64,000 bases of DNA from Bradyrhizobium sp. ISRA430 (lineage in GTDB: Bacteria > Pseudomonadota > Alphaproteobacteria > Rhizobiales > Xanthobacteraceae): assembly GCF_029909975.1 (NCBI RefSeq), contig NZ_CP094516.1, positions 8,348,501 through 8,412,500 on the forward strand. Reading direction: 5' to 3'. Positions 9,011-17,900 of the stretch are shown here, piece after piece (position 1 is the first letter of the stretch; every line of letters begins with the position of its first letter). Below the pieces are notes generated by a model that did not search any database, was not told the origin of the DNA, and worked only from the letters and a program-made list of their open reading frames with translations. The position numbers and the translations under genes are program-made.

Positions 9011-10210
9011 ATGACCGTGCACACTGGAAGGCATTTTCTCCAGATTCCAGGACCGACCAACGTACCCGACCGGGTGCTGCGGGCGATGGACATGCCGACG
9101 CTGGACCATCGCGGTCCGGAGTTCGCCGAGCTCGGTTTCGCCGTTCTGGCCGCGATGCAGCGGGTGTTCCGGACCAAGCAGCCCGTGATCATCTTCCCCT
9201 CGTCCGGGACCGGCGCCTGGGAAGCGGCGATGGTCAATGTGTTCGCCCCCGGCGACAAGGTGCTGATGTGCGAGACCGGCCAGTTCGCCGTGCTCTGGCG
9301 CGGCATCGCCGACAAGTTCAAGCTCGACGTCGACTTCATCCCGAGCGACTGGCGCCATGGTGCCGACCTCGCCGAGATCGAGAAGCGCCTCATTGCCGAC
9401 AAGCAGCATGCGATCAAGGCGGTCTGCGTCGTGCACAACGAGACCTCGACCGGCTGCCTGACGCCGCCGCTCGAGGTGCGCAAGATCCTCGATAGGGTGA
9501 AGCATCCGGCGCTGCTGATGGTCGACACCATCTCCGGCCTCGGCTCGATGGAATACGAGCACGATGCCTGGGGCATCGACGTCTCGGTCGCTGGCTCGCA
9601 GAAGGGGTTGATGCTGCCGCCCGGCCTCGGCTTCAACGCCATTTCGGAGAAGGCGCTCGCTGCCGCAAAGGCCAACCCGGGCATGCGCTCCTACTGGGAC
9701 TGGCAGGAAGTCATCAGCTTCAACAAGCTCGGCACCTTCCCCTACACGCCCGCCACCAACCTGCTCTACGGCCTGCGCGAGGCGGTGAAGATGCTGGAAG
9801 AGGAGGGGCTCGAGAACGTATGGTCCCGCCACAAGCGCCACAGTGCGGCGACGCGTGCCGCGGTCAAGGTCTGGGGTCTGGAGACACAGTGCGCCGATCC
9901 TAACGCGCATTCGCCGGCGCTGACCGGCGTACGCATGCCCGAGGGCCATGACGCCGACAGCTTCCGGAAGGTGGTGCTGGAGAATTTCGACATGTCGCTC
10001 GGCACCGGCCTGAACAAGGTCAAGGGCAAGGTGTTCCGGATCGGCCATATCGGCCATTTCAACGACCTGATGCTGATGGGCACGCTGGCCGGCGTCGAGA
10101 TGGGCCTGGATCTCGCCAAGGTCCCGCATCGCAGCGGCGGCGTGCTGGCGGCCATGGATGTCCTCAAGGGACGCGACGCGGTGCCGATGGCCAAGGCGCA
10201 GGTCGCCTGA
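9011..10210 (+). CDS. Class V PLP aminotransferase, glyoxylate type (paralog 2)
   Basis: The 399-aa product is clearly paralogous to the one encoded at 6343-7545 along its whole length. Shared blocks include GRHFLQIPGP, FPSSGTGAWEAA, VVHNETSTG and the PLP lysine K198 in GSQKGLMLPPG. Differences cluster in the substrate-side segments (CETGQFAVLWRG versus VETGHFATLWRQ; SYWDWQEVISFN versus SYFDWEEMLKPN), suggesting distinct amino donors or acceptors. It lies 126 bp after the MFS gene, with GGGAAGG before the ATG. The crotonase gene follows 31 bp downstream in the same operon. Confidence 0.88.
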   Translation: MTVHTGRHFLQIPGPTNVPDRVLRAMDMPTLDHRGPEFAELGFAVLAAMQRVFRTKQPVIIFPSSGTGAWEAAMVNVFAPGDKVLMCETGQFAVLWRGIADKFKLDVDFIPSDWRHGADLAEIEKRLIADKQHAIKAVCVVHNETSTGCLTPPLEVRKILDRVKHPALLMVDTISGLGSMEYEHDAWGIDVSVAGSQKGLMLPPGLGFNAISEKALAAAKANPGMRSYWDWQEVISFNKLGTFPYTPATNLLYGLREAVKMLEEEGLENVWSRHKRHSAATRAAVKVWGLETQCADPNAHSPALTGVRMPEGHDADSFRKVVLENFDMSLGTGLNKVKGKVFRIGHIGHFNDLMLMGTLAGVEMGLDLAKVPHRSGGVLAAMDVLKGRDAVPMAKAQVA

Positions 10211-10241
10211 ACCAATTTTAGAAGAGAAGAGAGCGCGCGCG

Positions 10242-11039
10242 ATGAACCTACCTGCGACTGCCAATGAAGACCTGCTCTACTCCGTCCAGGACGGCATCGC
10301 GCGGATCACCTTCAACCGTCCGCAGGCGCGCAACGCGCTGACTTTCGCCATGTACGAGCGCATGGCGGAGATCTGCCAGGAGATCAACGCGGACCGCTCG
10401 ATCAAGGCGTTGATCCTGACCGGCGCCGGCGACAAGGCGTTCGCCTCCGGCACCGACATCTCGCAGTTTCGCGCCTTCAAGACCGCGCAGGACGCGCTGG
10501 ACTACGAGGCGCGGATCGACCGCGTGCTCGGCACGCTCGAACAGTGCCGCGTGCCCGTGATTGCAGCGATCGCGGGGGCCTGCACCGGCGGCGGTGCCGG
10601 CATTGCGGCCTGCTGCGACATTCGCATCGGCACCGAAACAACCCGCATCGGCTTTCCGATCGCGCGGACGCTCGGCAACTGCCTGTCGATGTCGAACATC
10701 AGCCGGGTCGTCTCGCTGGTGGGGCCGGCCCGCACCAAGGACCTGATCTTCAAGGCGCGCCTGGTCGAGGCGCCGGAGGCGCTGGCGCTCGGCTTGCTCA
10801 ACGAGGTCGTGCCCGACGTCGAGACGCTGCAGCGCCGCGCCGACGAGACCGCAAAACTCGTCGCCAGCCATGCACCGCTCACCCTCGAAGCGACCAAGGA
10901 AGCGGTGCGCCGCATCCGCCGCACGCTGTCGCGCGAGGAGGGCGAGGACCTGATCCTGAAGGCCTATATGAGCGAGGATTTCCGCGAGGGCATGGACGCC
11001 TTCCTCAACAAGCGCACGCCGAACTGGAAGGGCAAGTAG
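10242..11039 (+). CDS. Crotonase-fold (enoyl-CoA hydratase/isomerase family) protein
   Basis: The 265-aa product is normal length for the crotonase family. The oxyanion-hole segments are visible: AFASGTDISQF, and GACTGGGAGIAACCDIR for CoA thioester binding. The two catalytic glutamates of true enoyl-CoA hydratases are not evident in the FPIARTLGNCLS stretch that follows. It may therefore be an isomerase, a hydrolase or a different lyase. The ATG at 10242 is chosen because of GAAGAGAAGAG immediately upstream; an in-frame extension to 10158 would run back into the aminotransferase gene. The position implies a CoA-linked step in the same pathway. Confidence 0.85.
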   Translation: MNLPATANEDLLYSVQDGIARITFNRPQARNALTFAMYERMAEICQEINADRSIKALILTGAGDKAFASGTDISQFRAFKTAQDALDYEARIDRVLGTLEQCRVPVIAAIAGACTGGGAGIAACCDIRIGTETTRIGFPIARTLGNCLSMSNISRVVSLVGPARTKDLIFKARLVEAPEALALGLLNEVVPDVETLQRRADETAKLVASHAPLTLEATKEAVRRIRRTLSREEGEDLILKAYMSEDFREGMDAFLNKRTPNWKGK

Positions 11040-11182
11040 GGGCTCACCGGCTTTACTTGCGTCAGCCGAAAGTCATATGCGGCGGAATGTCCGCCTGCTT
11101 GAACTCGTCAGTATTAGTCCGCACAATGCACCGATAAATTTCCCGGCATCACAAAGCCAATAAGAACCAGGGGACGAAACTC

Positions 11183-12169
11183 GTGCGAATTCCAGTGAAA
11201 GCCGTCGGCGCTGCGACGGCGCTGTTGTTGAGCGCGCCGGCGTTTGCCGGCTGGGAGCCGACCAAGCCGGTCGAGATCGTGGTGGCCGCGGGCGCGGGCG
11301 GCGCCTCAGATCAGATGGCGCGGATGATGCAGGCCGCGATCCAGAAGAACAATCTGATGAAGCAGCCGATGGTCGTCTCGCTCAAGGGCGGCGCCTCTGG
11401 TGCGGAAGCGCTGATGTACATGAAGTCCAGCGAGGGCGATCCGAACAAGGTGCTGATTGCCTATTCGCTGATCTACATGCTGCCGCTGTCGGCGAAGATT
11501 CCGTTCAACTGGCGCGAGCTGACGCCGGTGTCCGTCATCGCGCTCGACCAGTTCGTGCTGTGGGACAACAGCTCAGGTCCCAAGACGGTGAAGGATTTCG
11601 TCGCGGCCGCGAAGGCGGCGAGCTCGCCGTTCAAGATGGGCGGCACCGGCTCCAAGCGCGAGGACCACGTCTTGACGGTCTTCCTCGAGCAGAAGACCGG
11701 CGCGAAGTTCTCCTATCTGCCCTACAAGTCCGGCGGCGAGGCCGCGACCCAGCTCGTCGGCAACCACACCGAGTCCAACGTCAACAATCCATCCGAGAAT
11801 CTCGAAGTCTGGCGTGCCGGCCAGGTGCGTCCGCTCTGCGTGTTCGACAAGGAGCGCATCTCCTACACCAGCAAGGTGACGGACACGCAGTCCTGGGCCG
11901 ACATCCCGACCTGCAAGGAGGAGGGCGTCGACGTCCAGTACCTGATGCTGCGCGCGATGTTCCTGCCCGGCAAGGTCACGCCGGAGCAGCAGGCGTTCTA
12001 TGTCGAGCTGTTCCAGAAGGTGACGCAAACGCCGGAGTACAAGGAATACATGGAGAAGCAGGCGCTGAAGCCGATCTTCCTTACCGGCAAGGACATGGTG
12101 AAATTCCTCGAGGAGGACGACGCGCTGAACAAGTCGCTGATGACGGAAGCCGGGTTCGTCGCGAAGTGA
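11183..12169 (+). CDS. tctC: Tripartite tricarboxylate transporter substrate-binding protein (TctC/Bug family)
   Basis: Predicted 328-aa periplasmic solute receptor with a GTG start preceded by AGGGGACG. Residues 1-22 form a signal peptide ending AFA-G. The mature protein starts with the Bug-family strand KPVEIVVAAGAGGASDQMAR and later shows FKMGGTGSKREDHV and PYKSGGEAATQLVGN, the usual ligand-cradle segments. It would deliver a carboxylate anion to the TctA/TctB membrane complex encoded downstream. The 143-bp gap before it may hold a separate promoter. The ligand cannot be deduced. Confidence 0.9.
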   Translation: MRIPVKAVGAATALLLSAPAFAGWEPTKPVEIVVAAGAGGASDQMARMMQAAIQKNNLMKQPMVVSLKGGASGAEALMYMKSSEGDPNKVLIAYSLIYMLPLSAKIPFNWRELTPVSVIALDQFVLWDNSSGPKTVKDFVAAAKAASSPFKMGGTGSKREDHVLTVFLEQKTGAKFSYLPYKSGGEAATQLVGNHTESNVNNPSENLEVWRAGQVRPLCVFDKERISYTSKVTDTQSWADIPTCKEEGVDVQYLMLRAMFLPGKVTPEQQAFYVELFQKVTQTPEYKEYMEKQALKPIFLTGKDMVKFLEEDDALNKSLMTEAGFVAK

Positions 12170-12180
12170 CCACAGCCTCG

Positions 12181-12285
12181 GCGTCATGCCCTGCGAAGGC
12201 GGGGCATCCAGTATTGCACAGAGTTCGACGAAAGACGGCTTCTGCACGGAGTACTGGATCATCCGCCTGCGCGGATGGTGGCCGC
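12181..12285. repeat. Intergenic imperfect palindrome (REP-like) between tctC and tctB
   Basis: The left arm at about 12184-12213 (CATGCCCTGCGAAGGCGGGG then CATCCAGTA) pairs imperfectly with the right arm at about 12251-12280 (TACTGGATCATCCGCC then TGCGCGGATGG), leaving a loop of about 40 bases. This form, CATGCC...GGCATCCAGTA...TACTGGAT, recurs between genes in Bradyrhizobium genomes to my knowledge. Within the operon it could stabilise the tctC message or attenuate tctBA. Confidence 0.65.
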
Positions 12286-12306
12286 GCAATTTGATCTTGC
12301 AGAGCC

Positions 12307-12849
12307 ATGTCCCAAACCGATCCAGAAATCGTCGTCGACGATCCGACCGCGCCCGAGGATGACTCGCCATCCGTCGTGAGCGCTGGCACGATCGAGATCA
12401 TCGTCTCGCTGCTGCTGCTCGCGCTCGCCGCGACGCTCGGCTACGACAACTGGCGCACCGGCATCTCCTGGGATGCGACCGGGCCCGAGCCCGGCTACTT
12501 CCCGTTCTATCTCGCCATCATCCTCGGCGGCGCCAGCCTCTACGGCCTGATCTCCGCGCTGCTTGCGCGCCGCGCGACTGCCGAGACCTTCGTCACGCGC
12601 GCGCAGGCCCGCCGTGTGATGGCGGTATTCGTCCCGACGCTCCTGTTCTGCCTGGTGACGCAGTTCCTCGGCCTTTATGTCGCGAGCTTCCTCCTGATTG
12701 GCGGCTTCATGCGCCTGATCGGCAAGATCGCGCTGTGGAAGTCGCTGCTCACCGCCTTCCTGTTCACGGCGATCATGTTCGTCACCTTCGACATCGCCTT
12801 CGACGTCATCATGCCGAAAGGGCCGCTGGAAGCGGCCTTCGGCTACTAG
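12307..12849 (+). CDS. tctB: Tripartite tricarboxylate transporter small membrane subunit TctB
   Basis: The 180-aa membrane protein has about four hydrophobic segments (IIVSLLLLALAATLGYD; FYLAIILGGASLYGLISALL; VMAVFVPTLLFCLVTQFL; a C-terminal pair around FLFTAIMFVTFDIAFDVIMP). The GPEPGYFPF motif after helix 1 and the terminal VxLPxGPL-like ending are typical TctB features. It forms the membrane complex with TctA, whose gene starts 10 bp downstream. The palindromic element separates it from tctC. Confidence 0.88.
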   Translation: MSQTDPEIVVDDPTAPEDDSPSVVSAGTIEIIVSLLLLALAATLGYDNWRTGISWDATGPEPGYFPFYLAIILGGASLYGLISALLARRATAETFVTRAQARRVMAVFVPTLLFCLVTQFLGLYVASFLLIGGFMRLIGKIALWKSLLTAFLFTAIMFVTFDIAFDVIMPKGPLEAAFGY

Positions 12850-12859
12850 GCGGACCCCG

Positions 12860-14386
12860 ATGGAAGCCTTCGGTCTCCTGGTTCACGGTTTTGCTGTCCT
12901 GCTCACGGGCAAGACGCTCGTGCTGATGATGGTCGGGCTCGTGCTCGGCATCTTCGTCGGCGTGCTGCCGGGGCTCGGCGGGCCCAACGGCGTGGCGATC
13001 CTGCTGCCGCTCACCTTCACGATGGATCCGACCTCGGCGATCGTGATGCTGTCCTGTATCTACTGGGGTGCGCTGTTCGGCGGCGCCATCACCTCGATCC
13101 TGTTCAACATCCCGGGCGAGGCCTGGTCGGTCGCGACCACCTTCGACGGCTATCCGATGGCGCAGCAGGGCAGGGCGGCCGAGGCGCTGACGGCGGCGTT
13201 CACCTCCTCCTTCATCGGCTCGCTGGTTGCGGTGCTCTTGATCACCTTCCTCGCGCCGATGATCTCGTCCTTTGCGCTGAAGTTCGGCCCGCCGGAGTTC
13301 TTCGCCGTTTACCTGCTGACCTTCTGCTCCTTCGTCGGGCTCGGGCGCGAGGCCAAGCACAAGACCGTTATCTCGATGTCGCTGGGGCTGCTGCTCGCCG
13401 GCGTCGGCATGGACACGGTGTCGGGGCAGTTGCGCATGACCTTCGGCTCGGCCGAGCTTCTGCGCGGCATCAACTTCCTGGTCGCCGTCATCGGCCTGTT
13501 CGGCATCAGCGAGATTCTGCTGACGATGGAGGAGCGCCTGGCGCTGCGCGGCCACGCGGCCAGCATCTCGCTGCGCGTCGTGGTGAGCGTGTGGAAGGAC
13601 CTGCCGAAATACTGGGTGACGCTTGTGCGCTCGTCCTTCATCGGCTGCTGGCTCGGCATCACGCCCGGCGGGGCGATCGCGGCGTCCTTCATGGGCTACA
13701 ATCTCGCCAAGCGTTTCGCCAAGGACCCCGCAAGCTTCGGCAAGGGCCGCATCGAGGGCGTGTTCGCGCCGGAAACGGCTGCGCACGCCTCCGGCACTTC
13801 GGCGCTGCTGCCGATGCTGGCGCTCGGCATCCCCGGCTCCGGCACCGCCGCGATCCTGCTCGGCGGGTTGATGGTGTGGGGGCTCAATCCGGGGCCTCTG
13901 CTGTTCGTCGAGCACAAGGATTTCGTCTGGGGCCTGATTGCCTCGATGTATCTCGGCAACGTCGTCGGCCTCGCCCTGGTGCTGACCACGGTGCCGATCT
14001 TCGCGTCCATCCTGCGCGTGCCGTTCGCGGCGGTCGCGCCGATGATCGTGGTGTCCTGCGCGATCGGTGCCTACGCGATCCAGAACGCGATGTTCGACAT
14101 CTGGCTGATGCTGGGCTTCGGCGTCGTCGGCTACGTCTTCAAGAAGATCGGCATTCCGCTGGCGCCGTTCACGCTGGCCCTAGTGCTCGGCAACCGCGCC
14201 GAGGATGCCTTCCGCCTGTCGATGATCGGCTCTGCGGGTGACCTCAGGGTGTTCTGGTCGAACGGGTTGGTCGGTTCGATCACGACGCTGGCGATCGTGC
14301 TGCTGTTCTGGCCGGTGATCGACGGCCTGATGGGCCGCTTCGGATTGACGCAACGGAGGGCATCCGCCCCGTCAACCCGTCAGTGA
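12860..14386 (+). CDS. tctA: Tripartite tricarboxylate transporter large permease TctA
   Basis: This 508-aa polytopic permease has about 12 transmembrane helices and is full length for the family. It shows the conserved N-terminal GVLPGLGGPNGVAILLPLTF segment, the internal homologous GITPGGAIAASF and HASGTSALLPMLALGIPGSG motifs, and GGLMVWGLNPGP. It moves the TctC-delivered anion across the inner membrane using an ion gradient. It is the last gene of the plus-strand operon. A 53-bp near-identical fragment of a tctA gene recurs at 23956-24008. Confidence 0.93.
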   Translation: MEAFGLLVHGFAVLLTGKTLVLMMVGLVLGIFVGVLPGLGGPNGVAILLPLTFTMDPTSAIVMLSCIYWGALFGGAITSILFNIPGEAWSVATTFDGYPMAQQGRAAEALTAAFTSSFIGSLVAVLLITFLAPMISSFALKFGPPEFFAVYLLTFCSFVGLGREAKHKTVISMSLGLLLAGVGMDTVSGQLRMTFGSAELLRGINFLVAVIGLFGISEILLTMEERLALRGHAASISLRVVVSVWKDLPKYWVTLVRSSFIGCWLGITPGGAIAASFMGYNLAKRFAKDPASFGKGRIEGVFAPETAAHASGTSALLPMLALGIPGSGTAAILLGGLMVWGLNPGPLLFVEHKDFVWGLIASMYLGNVVGLALVLTTVPIFASILRVPFAAVAPMIVVSCAIGAYAIQNAMFDIWLMLGFGVVGYVFKKIGIPLAPFTLALVLGNRAEDAFRLSMIGSAGDLRVFWSNGLVGSITTLAIVLLFWPVIDGLMGRFGLTQRRASAPSTRQ

Positions 14387-14931
14387 GACCGCCGCCCGAA
14401 AGGTGAGGCTTTGCCTTTGCCTGCCCGCTTCGGACAACCCCAATCTCGAAAACGTGAAGGGTGGTCAACCCAGCCCTTTGACCTCGCTATCAAGTCGGGC
14501 CAATTGGTGACCTGCCGCCGCTAGGTCGTGGCCTCACAGGATAGGCTAGGACTTGGCTTCTGCTGGCGGCCGCCTTTGTTCCGCGGCGATTCTGTTCGAA
14601 TTTTGGCCGATCCGCGAAATCGAGGATGGCGCGCTTCACTAACGACGCGCCACGTTTAGCTACTTCGGGATCTCCGCAGCCGTTCACTAACATAGGCTAG
14701 CAAGGAACTCCCTTCCGGTTTTTTTCCTGACCCGCGACAGATTTTCCGATTCGACTTGCTGGTCGTGCGTGCGCTGTACTCGTGGCGACACCCAGAACGT
14801 GCAACCCACGGATGATCCGTCGGAGAAGACGTTCGGAGGTGGTTTGTAGAACAGGCGTTGCGCGGACGTTTAGTTCGGCGCCTTACCGCATGGCGCTCCA
14901 ACTACATTTTTTATTTTAAGGGGTCACAAAG
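14387..14931. other. Intergenic region upstream of the large secreted protein
   Basis: This 545-bp non-coding stretch ends with an A+T-rich segment (ACATTTTTTATTTTAAGGGG) that includes the ribosome site for the following gene. It probably carries that gene's promoter. No recognisable gene, RNA or strong terminator was found; short antisense frames are arginine- and serine-rich shadows. Confidence 0.5.
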
Positions 14932-17900
14932 ATGGCCACCACCATTGGCAACCTGATTACCCTCGATGGCCAATTCACGGACTGGCCGGCCACCGACTCC
15001 CTGATGACACCGGATAATTTCGTTGCCGGCTATCAGGTGTACGGCGCGCTTCTCAATGACACCACGCTGGGCAACACCTACGTCTTCGGCATCGACACAA
15101 CCAGCGGGGCTGCGGTCATCGGCGTCGGCACCACCATTTACCTCAACACCGATCAAAACACGGCGACGGGCTATAGCCCAGCCGGCGCCGTAGGCGCGGA
15201 ATATGAAGTGCAATTCTCCACGTTGGGCGGGACGCTTGCGCCGTATCTGTATTCGCTCACGGCCACCGGAACGCCAACGCTGCTCAACGGCGGCGCACCG
15301 CTGAATTTCGCGATCTCGAGCGATGGCAAAAGTGTTGAGCTTGCCGTTCCTCAGTCACTGCTTACGCCGAGCGGCGGGGCGGCACCGCACTCGATCAGCT
15401 TCAATTTCTTGAGCAACAATGGCGCCGTCGCCCTGCCCAGCGACTTTAGTAAACCCGAATACAACATCACGGATCCCTCAACACTCATCCCTGTCGATCA
15501 TAGCGTGAAGAAGGTCGCGATCGTCTATTCCGCGACGACCGCCGCGCAGTACTTCGGAGGCGGAGCTGCAGGCCAGACTGCATATGCGGACCTCTTCATG
15601 GCTGCGCAACATCAAGCGCAGGCCGCGGGTGTGTCCTATGACATCCTTACAGAAGCCGACCTGACGAACGTGGCGAAGATGGCGCAATACAGTGCGCTGA
15701 TCTTCCCGGATATGCAGAACGTCCAGAGTAGCCAGGCCGCGGCCATCGAAAGCGCGCTCCACCAGGTCGTCTACGATTACCACGTGCCGATCATCACGGC
15801 CGGTCAGTTCATGACCAACGATCAGACCGGCGCCGCCTTTGCGGCCCCCTATGCCGCCATGCAGTCGCTACTGGACCTGACTCAGAGTTCGTTCGGCACG
15901 GCAACCTATTCCGTGACGGCGGATGCGACGGCGCTTGCCAACCACAATTCAGTGGTCTCCGGATACGGGCCGGGAGAGTTGATCGGAGGAGCGAGCGGAC
16001 AGTTTGCTGGCACGACCGCTGGCCTCTACACGAACACTGGTTATCTTACTTTTTCCGGCGTTACCAAACCCGCAACGGTTCTCGCGGACATCAATATTCA
16101 AGGTGGCGCTTCGGTCGCGGGCGTGGTTCAGACCACCACTGGAGCTACCAACACGCATTTCGCTACGACTGGTCTGCTGGGCGACAGCAATCTGCTGCAG
16201 CACGCGATCCAGAATGCCGTGTTCGGTACCACCCCGAGCCTGACGCTCGACATCACGCGGATGGCCGGTGTTGTCGACTCTCGTACCGACCTCGATCAAT
16301 CGCAGTTTCCCGCCGATGTCTCGCCGGCGGGAAAACCCGGGATCTACGACGTGTTGCTCCCGATCCTGCAACAGTGGAAGCAGCAGTACAATTTCGTTGG
16401 CAGCTACTACGCCAATATCGGCGACAACGCCAATCCTGCCAATAACAACTCAACCAATTGGGCCGTGTCCGCTCCCATCTACAAAGCGCTCATCGCGATG
16501 GGCAACGAGTTCGGAACACACTCCTATACTCACCTGATCAACCCGCCGACAATCGATGCGAACGGCAATCCGGTGCCGACCGCGACTTGGGATGAGAACA
16601 CCAATACTCTCTACGTCACACCCCCCGCAAATGGCTCGGCGCCGAACTGGACGTTCGCTTACGAATTCGGGCAGTCGAAGACGATTTTTCAGCAGCAGCT
16701 CGGGATTACACTTGCTGGTACAGCAGTCCCTGGGGCGAGCGACACCGCCGCAACCGCGCACCAGATTCTGCAGTATTTCCCAACAACGCCGGGTGGTCTG
16801 ACCGGGTATGTCTCCGGCGGGTGGACGGGCGTCGGCTCGGGCTATCCGAATGCCTTCGGCTACCTCAGCCCCAACGACACGAACTCCGTTTACATCGCTC
16901 CGAACATCACCTTCGATTTTACCGAGATTCAGTTCGACAAGAAGACTCCCGCGCAGGCCCTCGCAGATTGGGAGACGCTGTTCAACCAGCTTTCCGCAAA
17001 CTCGGACACGCCCGTGATCGTATGGCCCTGGCATGACTATGGGCCGACCGACTGGAACACCAGCGGCACGACTACAGATCCGGGCTACACCTCGGCCATG
17101 TTCACGAACTTCATCGCTTACGCTTACAACAAAGGCTATGAGTTCGTGACCTCGGAGGATCTCGCCGCGCGCATTGCTGCGGAGCAAAAGGCGACGCTTT
17201 CCGAAACGACCAGCGGCAACGTCATCACCGCCAAAATTACACCTGACCCGACCGCTCTCGATCTCGGTGCCATGGCATTGAATGTCACCAATGGCGGTAC
17301 CCAGGTCATTCAAAACGCTGGCAATTGGTACGCCTACGACAGCCACAGCGTCTTCCTGCCCTATGGTGGCGGCACCTTCACCGTCACGCTCGGCACCACG
17401 CAGGATGACGTTACCCATATCGACGCGCTGCCCATGCGTGCCGACCTCAAGTCGGTCACCGGCAACGGGTCAAATCTTGCGTTCTCGATGACGGGCGACG
17501 GTGTCGTCGACGTTCACGTCAAGACGCCGGGCACAAACATCGTCTCTATCCAGGGCGCGCCGACAGCCACCTTGAACGGCGATGATCTGTCACTGACGTT
17601 CAACGACGGCGCCCTGGCGCTATCGGCAACCTCGCCGCAAGGCACGCCGGTTTTGCATAACGTGACGATTACGGATGGCGCAACCGCGGTTGAGACCGCC
17701 GGCAATGACATCATTTTCGGTGGCTCTGGGACGACCGATACCGTCACGTGGACCGGTGCGGAAAACAACTACGCCATAACCTACAATGCGGCGACGCAGA
17801 CCTTCACGGTTAGCGACCACCGCGCCGGTTCGCCCGATGGCACGGATACGGTATCCGGCATCGAGAATTTCAAGTTCTCCGATGCAACATATGCGAGCTC

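Noticed and set aside
6502..10264. Long minus-strand frames (6502-7665, 8353-9684, 8954-10264)
   Set aside because: They lie antisense to the two aminotransferases and the MFS gene, whose motifs are unambiguous. No ribosome sites or domains are seen.
12809..13915. 368-codon minus-strand frame in tctA
   Set aside because: Antisense to TctA; charged, low-complexity translation typical of shadow frames.
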